DNA of 64,000 nt. It comes from Trichomonas vaginalis G3 (Eukaryota; Parabasalia; Trichomonadida; Trichomonadidae). The position numbers were made by a program, and so were the translations under genes. The notes below the pieces were generated by a model, which saw nothing but the letters and a program-made list of their open reading frames with translations, was not told where the DNA came from and did not search any database. Below are positions 8,710-17,216 of this stretch, piece by piece; within the stretch, counting starts at the first letter, position 1, and each line of letters opens with the position of its first letter. Location of the stretch: assembly GCF_026262505.1 (NCBI RefSeq), contig NC_067207.1, positions 19,250,082-19,314,081 on the forward strand, given 5' to 3'.

Positions 8710-11700
8710 TCAGAACTTCAACTTACGAATAAAGCTTGTTTTAGTCGTTATTGAGAAGTTAAACTTTTCAGCAAAGCAAGGACTAGAAGACTTACATAAG
8801 TCAAATCCAATCTCTTGACCGTCATAAAGTGCTTTGTAAAGTTTCATTAAACTGAACTCAGAGTCTTTGTCAATTTTCCTTGCGGAACCATTAAACCTTT
8901 ATCTTCATCATAGAAACACTGAACAGAGTCAGGAAACATTTCATTAGCGGTTAAAGCAATAACATCTTGCTTCACGCCTTTCATTCTGCAGTGAAATGCA
9001 ACTTCATTTAAATCATTCGTGAGTAAGTCTATGTAAGTCTTCTTTCCACAAAATATTGACTTGTATGCTAAACTTTGTTTTCCAGGTGTTATTTCTGCAA
9101 GTCACTATGAAATTGACCAAGGTTTTTACCAATGAGAACTCTTCCATAACGTTTCTCAAACTCTTCAGCTAAACGAGGGATATCTTCATTGTAGAGATGC
9201 ATACTGTCGTATCGCTATAAAAGATGTCCATTCCTAAGTCTCAGCAGTACAGAATACTTCACACATTATTCTCTTCGACATAGACAGAATGTTAACACCA
9301 AGTGGACAGAAGTTAAAGTGTCTGCAAATGCTTTTCGTTAGCTTGAAAATAGTTTTATCTGAACCATCCAAACCTTCGAACTTCACTATATGGTTGTAGT
9401 TTCTGATGGCATATCTTATAGCATCTTTGTCATTTACTATGGTTATTTTTGACTCAATAGGAGATAGAATAGTTTTGCCATAAATACTGTTCAGAATGAG
9501 CTTTATATTTTCTTGCAAAGGATTTCCTTCTTTCTTATACTTTAACCTTAACTCAAACAACTTCTTTACTTCATCTCTTATTCTAATATCTCTGTTTCCA
9601 TCGTAATAGTATCCTTGCAACACTTCACATTTGACACCTTGATATTTTATGAGGTCTTGTAATGTTATATGGTCAACATACATTAAACAGCAAGTGTTTG
9701 AACTTCTGGGAACGTTAAGTTCTGGATTTAGTTCAGGGTCACAAACTATTAAAGGAAAGTGTCTATGTATTCCAATCTCTGTTATCTTAATGAGAACAAA
9801 GAAGCCAGACATAAACTTTTCACCAATGGGTTCCTTTTGGTCGTCATCGAATAAATGTCTCATGAGATACTCTGTGCTTAACATTCTCTTCATAACCTTT
9901 GGAATACCTTCTAAAGTATAAAGTCTTGCTATAGCTGATGGATATAATGAAACAGCGTCGAAGTCAGCAATGAGTTTCTTTTCGCTCTTTTGTTTCATGT
10001 TATCTGACAGCATACATCTTCCACCTTGAATACAGCGTGAAATAAATTCTCTTGGTTTATTTGAGAGGTCATATAAATTTCCATTCGGGAAGTACACTCT
10101 GTTCTCAAACAATTTGTTAGCAATAGAACAAATACTAACGTAGTCATAAACGTTTAAATCAAATTCTTTCAATATGTCATTGCGGAACTTAACAAAACCT
10201 TCTCTTAAAATTCTTACATCTTGTTTGCAATAAAATGTGCTATACTTTTTCTAAGTCGAAGTGGTTTTCATCTATTCTGCAACCTTTGATGGAATCTATG
10301 TTTTTCATGAATGTATCTGCATCCTGGATAAACTTACATGCTTCAGAAATGACACCAGTTCTGTTGTCATTTGCTAACAAAACACTGCTGTAGTAGTTAT
10401 ATGGAAATACTTCTTTCGGTCCTGTTTGTAAGTTAAACATAGCAGGAAATAGTTTAAGCTTCTTATTTATAACACTGTAAGAGTCTTTTATAATAATTGC
10501 CCTTCCTTTATATAAGCCAGTTATTTGCATTGTTCGTGAACCTTTAATGATGGGAGTTCCTTTCACTTCTGTCATGTGTCTTAAGATGAAGTTTATATCA
10601 TAACTGAGGTTATGGAAATATATTAAACTCTTGTCAGGAAGTCGTTCCAAAAATTCTGTTGCACAGTTCTGACCCCAAATGCTTTCACTCACTGAACCAT
10701 CTTCACTGTCGTAACATATGTTAAAAGCTTTATGAAAGCCATCGGTACTGCACTCAAAGTCAGCAAAGAAAACGTGCTCAGGAATGAACTTGCACTTATT
10801 TTTATTTACTTCTTTTGACTCGGCTTTCTTCTTCAGTTGTACACAATACTTTGGAGCATATGTCAAATCTTTAAATGGTGCAAGGTTCTGTTTATATAAG
10901 TCAGTCGTATATGTGAAAAGTTCTCCATAAGAAATAGGTTCGAAATATTTGCACTCCCACAATGTTTTCATAACATCCCATAACGGTGTTGTTCTATCAT
11001 AACGAACTACATATTTATCTTCTCTCTTTGTATAAATCTTCATCTGTTTCTCAATGTTCATTCCACCACACTCCTTCAAGATTTCTATATAGTTGCGAAT
11101 GAAATATGTTGTCATTGGTAATCTTTCATTTAGCATGTAGTGGTCTTCAACAAGAAGTAAGTCAATAGTTCGAACAGTTTCACATTCTTTTGGTATGTAT
11201 CTCTTTATTTCATTATGTCTTGAGTCATTGAAATAACCAATGGTAACATTAAATGCTATACCTGTTGCGTCAGAAATTTCTTGTACTTTACTTTGAGGAA
11301 AGTCTCTAACACGAATGACTTCTCTCATGTGGTCAATAGTTTCTTCATCTACTCCAGCCTGAATGCAAGCATAAACGAAACAATTGTCTTCTGTCATAAG
11401 TGTTGCAGTTCTTTTGTTCAGTTCATTGAAGATTTGGTAGCGTTCAAGATTTATAGGTAATGTGCAAAGATACTTCCAGAACTGACCGCTTCTCTTCTTA
11501 TAAAACTTCTTTTCACCATTATCTTTCCAAAAGCTTTCTATAAGTGCTGGGTTTCCTGTTTGCTTAAGAGCTTCCAAAATGGCTTTCTGGTCATTTGTCA
11601 GTGTGCTTTCATCTCTATATGGTCTCTTTTTTGGTTTGCCTTTCTTTACATCTGACATCGTTAAGCCTTCATATTCTGTTAAATCATACATCTTTATTTC

Positions 11701-12483
11701 AGTAAGATTCTTTATGTTTGTCAAGAAGAAGTCATAGTGCATTTCAACAATACCTGCAGCATTTGCTTCTATCTCTGATATAAAGTTCTCCTTCAAGAGC
11801 TGATGTAGTAATGTTCCAATATTATTGAGGTTTAACGTAGAACATTCATACTTTCCACCAAGTTTATAACATACCATCCATCTCTGTTGGGAGTTTATTT
11901 TAATCTTCTCTAAGAGTCTCATGAAAACCTTACCGAAATGTTTGTGTAAGTAGTCTCTGTTTGGTTCATCTAAAGCTTCGATGTTAAAGTCAATGAGTCT
12001 ATTGCCTGACTTCACATTTCTCTTCCTATTCTCTTCATCTTTCTTTAACCATCTCTCACCTTCTTTTGGTTTGTCGTCAATGGAACGAATGACATCGTTA
12101 GCTTTGCGAACTTGTTCTATAGCACTTTTAAACATCTCTCTTCTCTGTTGTTTCAGTGTGTCGTCTCTTCTTCTTGTTTCACCAACGTTTGCATTTGTTA
12201 TGTCAAACATTTCTCTTCTTACTTCATGAGGTACTGAACGTCTATGATATAAGTCAATAGCAACGTCATTTAAAGGAAATGCTCTTGCATGGACTTCGTC
12301 CTCGCCGCGTTGCGGCTTTATGAACTCATGAATTCTATCATAACTTATTGCACCATTATAGTCTTTAATGAAGTCAGCGAGTGCTTTTTTGTTTGTTGCG
12401 TAATGCTTTGCAACATCTATATTAGCTTCTGTAAGAAGTTGTTTTATTTCCGAGTGTTCTAACTTAGACAACTTCCGATACAT
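8710..12483 (-). pseudogene. polB: M1 protein-primed DNA polymerase B, broken
   Basis: About 1250 codons. Family B polymerase of the Maverick type, which replicates the element DNA. Visible landmarks: exonuclease motifs FFADFECST (near 10.75 kb) and FHNLSYD (near 10.6 kb); polymerase motif A DFDAVSLYPS (near 9.95 kb); motif B LNSIYGKT (near 9.48 kb). The long N-terminal region contains EDNCFVYAC and, some 80 codons later, EDHYML, an arrangement recalling OTU-like Cys/His domains (inference). The longest open segments are 747 and 312 codons; the gene is broken in several places. Starts MYRKLSKLEH at 12483. Confidence 0.92.
12304..12316. repeat. In-frame GC mini-palindrome in PolB
   Basis: GCCGCGTTGCGGC, a 5-bp stem with GTT loop, inside coding sequence where it gives the peptide PQRGEDEV. 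Similar units occur at 15890 and 23799. Confidence 0.6.
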
Positions 12484-12573
12484 CTTTAGTAGGAAATAAA
12501 AAAATATTTTTTGAAAAAATTAGATTAGATTTTTTTAAGTTATTTTTCAAAATAATTTAATATTTTTATTTTA

Positions 12574-13048
12574 ATGAAACACATGCAAGATTGCAAGTTC
12601 TTTTCATACAATGCTCTCGCTACTGCCATCAAGAATGAGTTCAATAATGCTTCAAATGTTAATGTTATCTTTAACAAGAAGTTTGTGAAAGAATCTAAGT
12701 TTGGTCAGTATGTCAGACCATTAGCTATCGTCATTGACCGCAAACGTTATACTTCACAAGAGTTAGCAGTAGTTTTGAAACAAAAGAGTTTCTTCGTGAA
12801 TGTCAAAGATACTCATTATACTGTTATAAAGAACTCTAACATTTGACTTCTTCAGTATTGCTTTAAATCTTTCCGAACAGAAAGAATATAAGAAGGGTGA
12901 AACAAATGTGAAATATTATCCTTCATCTCTGAAGACAATAACGAACAAAGATGTTATACAGAAATTCTTACCAAAGGTTGAAGAAGCTTCTATTGACATT
13001 GACGAAGGAAGTGAAATGGTTGAAGAAATAGACCCTGAAGCTATTTAA
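12574..13048 (+). pseudogene. M1 small protein divergent from PolB, broken
   Basis: Starts MKHMQDCKFFSYNALATA; the continuous part is 90 codons, with further coding-like sequence to 13048 ending in an acidic tail (EEASIDIDEGSEMVEE). Divergent from PolB with a 90-bp AT-rich gap. No family recognised. The acidic tail and position suggest a replication accessory or DNA-mimic role, which is only a guess. Confidence 0.5.
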
Positions 13049-13064
13049 GCAAAAATATATTTTT

Positions 13065-13120
13065 GGTGAAGAGGTGAGATCTCACCCGTTTTTTCACCTC
13101 TTTTTTCACCTCATTCTCTC
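13065..13120. repeat. AGATCT palindrome repeat, M1
   Basis: GGTGAGATCTCACC at 13073-13086, then TTTTTTCACC-type units to about 13115. Lies between convergent genes. Confidence 0.85.
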
Positions 13121-13141
13121 TTCGTTAATGTTGTCGTGACT

Positions 13142-13986
13142 TTATTCTTCCTCTTTGAAGTTATCGAAATATTCTGTTATTTTTTCCTTCAGTAATGTTA
13201 AGTCTTCTTTGAATGTAAGTATTGTGCAACCTTTGATGTCATAGTGTGTTTGAGGAAGAGTATTTTTGACAATTTCCTTTATTTGTTCATTCGGTGTCAT
13301 TGAAATCGGTAAGTTTTTCACGATAGAACCAGTTTCTGTCAGATTTGTAAATCTTAGCTAAGTCGTAAAAGCTCTTGTTGTTTCTTCTGACTAAATGCAA
13401 CATAACCATATCTTTATCTTCTTCTTTCTCCAACTCTTCAGTATATATCATATACTTATAACTCTTTTCCTTTCCTTTTGGTACTGAACGTGGTATTCTT
13501 TTCTGTATGCTTTTGTCTTTGGATTCAATGACTTCATCTTTTGCTTGAAGTTTCTTTTCCATCTCTCCACGTTCTGCTTTATATAGTTCATCTAACATCA
13601 TGAAAATATAACAAGCATAACGAGGTGAAGCCCACATTGCTACAGCATTTACTAAAAGTCTATGAACATAATAACCTTTCAAAAGGAGCCAAATTCTTGC
13701 GATTTTCATACGGAATCTCTTCTCTCGGTTTTCCGAGGGAAGCAATCATATGAGGAAATTCTTCTAAAGGTTCTTTTGTCTGTTGGTTTTCAAACCAATG
13801 ATATGATTGCTTTGTAGAACGAAGAGCATTCATTATACTTTGCATTTGGTACATGTCATCTTTGACTGAACGAATGAGACGTAACTGTTTGTTATACTGT
13901 ATGTACTCGTATTCTTCATTTATAGCTTCATGGACTATAACTGTTGTTGTGTTCTCTAATGTTGACATTACTGTCTTTACATACAA
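13142..13986 (-). pseudogene. M1 KilA-N domain protein, broken
   Basis: Homologue of the M2 gene at 38694. KilA-N features: WFENQQTKE near the start of the domain and GYYVHRLLVNAVAMWASPRYA towards its end. A coiled coil follows (MEKKLQAKDEVIESKDKSI), then a C-terminal module (YKYMIYTEELEKEED, MLHLVRRNNKSFYDLAKIY) found with KilA-N in large DNA viruses. KilA-N is a DNA-binding fold. The gene is broken. Its leader matches that of the other cassette genes (TTTTGTATGTAAAGAC). Contains a 10-bp-stem hairpin at 13719-13742. Confidence 0.8.
13719..13742. repeat. Hairpin inside KilA-N coding region
   Basis: CTTCTCTCGG, TTTT loop, CCGAGGGAAG: a 10-bp stem with one G-T pair, between the two halves of the KilA-N domain. 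A related hairpin sits at the same place at 38426-38449 in M2. Confidence 0.7.
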
Positions 13987-14056
13987 AATAAAAAAATAAA
14001 TAAAAATAAAACTAACTTTATTTTCTGACTTTCACAAAAGACCAAAAATAAACGCT

Positions 14057-14686
14057 TTACATGTATTTTTCAGCAACTTCGTCAAATAATTTTATAGCTT
14101 TATCTATCTCATCTACTTCAAACGTTTCTTTACCTTTCGTGGGAGCACCATACATTTTCTCAAAAACTTCAAGCAGTTCTGTTTCAGCAGCTCTCATATC
14201 ATTAACAAACACAACCTTGACTCTATTGACTGTACTGTCATATCTTTGAGTTATATTATATGTCCTTCCTATCTTATATCTTTTTGTGTTGAAGTCCTTC
14301 GGTTTCTGAACGATGTAAAGTAAGCCTTCACTGCAACGTTCCGTATCGAATGAACCATAAGTTATGAAGTTATATCCAACAACTGGGTCTAACCATAACA
14401 AAACTATTGGTATAAGACTTTTGTCTATAAGATATGCTCTTGTTCCATGAAATGCTACTGATATCATAAGCTCAGGATTTCTTGTCAAAATTTTCTGAGT
14501 TGAAGCATTTCTAACCCAGTCGTTTGTTTTCTTTCCAGATGGAGATATAATGTCTGACAAAGAATATTTGTTGTATTTCTTTGAGTATCTTACGTTTAAA
14601 TCACCTATTCTAACCAATTTGGTGTCATTGTCTATCTTTCTAACTGTTTCAAACTCAATGTTTGACATATATGTCTTTACATACAA
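14057..14686 (-). CDS. KilA-N plus T5orf172 (GIY-YIG-like) protein
   Basis: 209 codons, whole. Residues about 20-105 form a KilA-N DNA-binding domain (DWVRNAS at 56-62, RAYLIDKSLIPIVLLWLDP at 83-101). Residues 120-195 match the T5orf172/GIY-YIG nuclease-like module: GLLYIV (121-126), YKIGRT (137-142), AETELLEVF (168-176), GKETFEV (185-191). Such proteins are common in nucleocytoplasmic large DNA viruses. The M2 copy at 35289-35918 differs at only about five residues, although the rest of the two elements is diverged. Could act as a site-specific nuclease or regulator; not shown. Confidence 0.85.
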   Translation of the reverse strand: MYVKTYMSNIEFETVRKIDNDTKLVRIGDLNVRYSKKYNKYSLSDIISPSGKKTNDWVRNASTQKILTRNPELMISVAFHGTRAYLIDKSLIPIVLLWLDPVVGYNFITYGSFDTERCSEGLLYIVQKPKDFNTKRYKIGRTYNITQRYDSTVNRVKVVFVNDMRAAETELLEVFEKMYGAPTKGKETFEVDEIDKAIKLFDEVAEKYM

Positions 14687-14777
14687 GATAAAAATTTTTC
14701 TTAGAAAAAAATTAGCGTTATTTTTCTAACTAATGAAATTCATTATTTTTGTGCTGAATTCAATAAAAATAATTTTT

Positions 14778-14848
14778 AGGTGAAGAGGTGAGATCTCACC
14801 TTTTTTTTCACCTAATTTTTCACCTCTTTTTTCACCTCTTTTTTCACA
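14778..14848. repeat. AGATCT palindrome repeat, M1
   Basis: GGTGAGATCTCACC at 14787-14800, followed by four T-rich TTTTTTCACC-like units up to the stop codon of the next minus-strand gene. Confidence 0.85.
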
Positions 14849-15785
14849 AGCGTTTTACATGAATTGTACGATGTATATTTGAAATCCTAAACAATTTCGT
14901 AGCTTCAATTTCTTCTTTTAGTACATCGAATGTTTTAATAATGCCGAAAGTCTCTTTATATTTCATCTTGACGTCAGACAGAAGGAAATCTTCTGCAGTT
15001 GGATAGTTTTTGTTCAGAAATGTCAACATATCCATTTTATCTTCTGCTGGCTTTTCTGCTTCTTTCTTTAAGTCTGCATAGTCGTTTCGCATTCTTTCTA
15101 TCTCTTTGACTGAATAGTTATATTTTCTTATTGCTGCTTTACATTTTGAACATTGCGGATTCATTTTTGCGTTATACATTGAAATAAAACCAGCTAGAAC
15201 AACTAAGGCGTCAATGGTTTTCTTTAACTCAAAAGCTGCTGGTTTTAACTGTTCATGCCATACCTTACCTCTTCTATCTTTATCTCTTATTTCCCAAACA
15301 CATTTTGCAACTAATGAAACAAAGTTATCGTATGTCTTAAACTCCACCGATTTATATATGTCAGAAATATTTTTATAAACCATGTCGCAATCTTTGTCCA
15401 TAACTTTATGGTTGCAATGATATCCTAGAAACTCATAATTTACTTTACGTATGAATTTCTTTATTTCTACTGAGTCAGTTGGTTTCACTTCTATTTCGTC
15501 GAATTCAGGAATAGTTAGTTTTTGTTGTTGGATTTCAGGCAATTTGGGTAAATGGTCAATAATATCCTGCATTTCATAAAGATACTGTTCATTTGTTTCA
15601 TCTTTCGCACTACAGTCTAAATTACTTGTTAAAAGTTCTTGCTTTATCTTCTGGATTTCTGTTTCAAAAGTATATGAAGAAGGAATAAAGCTTTTCATCT
15701 CTACCAACATTGACGCAGGATTCATGACTAGCGAGTTTGGTGCTGTAGTTGTTTGAATTGTTGTTGTGCCGATTGTTGAAATCAT
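14844..15785 (-). CDS. 313-aa cassette protein with CxxC
   Basis: Whole frame starting MISTIGTTTIQTTTAPNS. Mostly helical and charged. Possible zinc ligands: C124, H126 and C133 (YHCNHKVMDKDC), and C212/C215 (QCSKCK). No family recognised. The M2 copy at 36798-37736 is close to identical with scattered substitutions and no break. The leader (CCTTAAGATAGAAAAATAAA, then TTTTGTATAAAAGAT) is shared with other cassette genes. Lies between two palindromic repeats. Function unknown; conservation in two diverged elements suggests a useful role. Confidence 0.75.
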   Translation of the reverse strand: MISTIGTTTIQTTTAPNSLVMNPASMLVEMKSFIPSSYTFETEIQKIKQELLTSNLDCSAKDETNEQYLYEMQDIIDHLPKLPEIQQQKLTIPEFDEIEVKPTDSVEIKKFIRKVNYEFLGYHCNHKVMDKDCDMVYKNISDIYKSVEFKTYDNFVSLVAKCVWEIRDKDRRGKVWHEQLKPAAFELKKTIDALVVLAGFISMYNAKMNPQCSKCKAAIRKYNYSVKEIERMRNDYADLKKEAEKPAEDKMDMLTFLNKNYPTAEDFLLSDVKMKYKETFGIIKTFDVLKEEIEATKLFRISNIHRTIHVKRL

Positions 15786-15889
15786 ATCTTTTATACAAAA
15801 TAAAAAAAATAAATAAAAATAAAACTAACTTTATTTTTCTATCTTAAGGAAATTCATGAAAATTCACGAGAAAGCTAAAGCAATCTGAG

Positions 15890-16012
15890 CCGCTAAGCGG
15901 TGAGGGTGAAAAATTAGGTGAAAAAAGAGGTGAAAAAAGAGGTGAAAATTAGGTGAAAAAAGAGGTGAAAAAAGAGGTGAAAAAACGGGTGAGATCTCAC
16001 CTCTTCACCTAA
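15890..16012. repeat. Hairpin, AGGTGAAAAAAG array and AGATCT palindrome
   Basis: CCGCTAAGCGG hairpin at 15890-15900, then about seven tandem AGGTGAAAAAAG-type units, then GGTGAGATCTCACC at 15988-16001 and CTCTTCACC. This is the longest such array in M1, pointing the opposite way to the flanking minus-strand genes. Confidence 0.85.
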
Positions 16013-16111
16013 AATATATTTTTGGCGTAAATTTATGACAAAAATAAATGGTTCCATTAATGATATCATGACTGTTCTCATTCATGTCTGATTTACATCT
16101 AATGAAAAAGT

Positions 16112-17197
16112 TTAGAAGAATTTTCTTATTCTTTCTGGCTTATTTTTGTCTTTCCAGTACTCCCACTCTAATGGTCCCAGATGAGTTGGTTTAGATTCTC
16201 TCAAGTTCTTAGATGGTATAACATCTTCAACGCCTCCTTCATATCTTACTTTATAAGTGTCATCGTTTATGTTGTAGCCAAGTATTTCAATAACCACTCC
16301 TCGCTTTGCTTCGTCAATGGTTTCAGCGAGTTTGCCATTACTACTTTCGACTAATTTGTGACGAGGGTAAAACGCTATGGAGTCGTCGGCAGCTTTTATA
16401 AGATATCCATTACCTTGCGTAGAGTCTACGATATAATAGTTTCTACTTAACCTTAAACGTTTCTTTGTCAACGGTTTGTCGTCAAGAACTACACGAACTT
16501 TTGTACCAGGAATGAGGGTAAATTGTGTTGAATTTCTGATATTTTGTGTTTGGCTTCGTTTCTTTTGTATATACTTTTCTTCTTGTTGTTGTGTCATTGA
16601 ATTTGGTGTATGCCCTGTTGTAGAATGTGTTGAGGAATTGTAAACTTCGATGAAATGTTTCATTGTTTCTTCGGTAAAGTCTCGCTCTTGGTTTAAATCT
16701 CTGAGCGTTCTTATGAAGCGGTTTATGATGCCGAGTATGTTATGGTTATGGTCTTCAGTAGTGTAGTGAGTTATGTTATGCTTAATGAGAAAATCTGTGA
16801 TTTCATTGCTGAGGTATGCACTGTCTTGGTCTGATGTTAAAGTACTTGGGCTATGTTCTGCTACAAACTTTTGTAAAACTCTTAACACTTCACGAGTTCC
16901 TTTATTTTTCATTGGATATGCATATGCTTTGCGAGTGTTAACATTAATGAAGATGAGGAATGGTTTATGTCCTCCTTTTCTGCTTTGAATGAGAGTGTCA
17001 AATTGGTATGCGTCAGGAGTGTTGGAGTAAATTGGTAAAAAGTAGTCGTAAGGGTTTATTTTTGTTTGATGTACAACATTTTTGTCAAAGAACCTTTTCA
17101 CTTCAGCTCTGTTAGTAAATCCCCAACTCTTTGCAGCTTCATTGAACTTCTTAAATGACCTCCATGGATGTTGTTCGAATACTTCTTTCAAGCTCAT
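16112..17197 (-). CDS. M1 retroviral-type (rve) integrase
   Basis: 361 codons, uninterrupted. RNase-H-like core of the rve family: FDTLI with the first Asp, STLTSDQDSAY with the second, then the TEDHNHNILGIINRFIRTLRDLN helix that carries the third active-site position. The C-terminal part has an SH3/Tudor-like strand series (KVRVVLDDKPL, YKVRYEGGVEDVIPSKNL). In Mavericks this enzyme joins element ends to target DNA, giving the 5-bp duplication seen here. Transcribed from the same strand as the fibre gene upstream, with 19 bp between. Confidence 0.92.
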   Translation of the reverse strand: MSLKEVFEQHPWRSFKKFNEAAKSWGFTNRAEVKRFFDKNVVHQTKINPYDYFLPIYSNTPDAYQFDTLIQSRKGGHKPFLIFINVNTRKAYAYPMKNKGTREVLRVLQKFVAEHSPSTLTSDQDSAYLSNEITDFLIKHNITHYTTEDHNHNILGIINRFIRTLRDLNQERDFTEETMKHFIEVYNSSTHSTTGHTPNSMTQQQEEKYIQKKRSQTQNIRNSTQFTLIPGTKVRVVLDDKPLTKKRLRLSRNYYIVDSTQGNGYLIKAADDSIAFYPRHKLVESSNGKLAETIDEAKRGVVIEILGYNINDDTYKVRYEGGVEDVIPSKNLRESKPTHLGPLEWEYWKDKNKPERIRKFF

Positions 17198-17216
17198 TTA
17201 TGTAAAGTTAAAGATT

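Noticed and set aside
16112-17197. LTR retrotransposon or retrovirus
   Set aside because: The integrase stands alone, without reverse transcriptase, gag or LTRs, and lies inside an element with PolB, ATPase and long TIRs.
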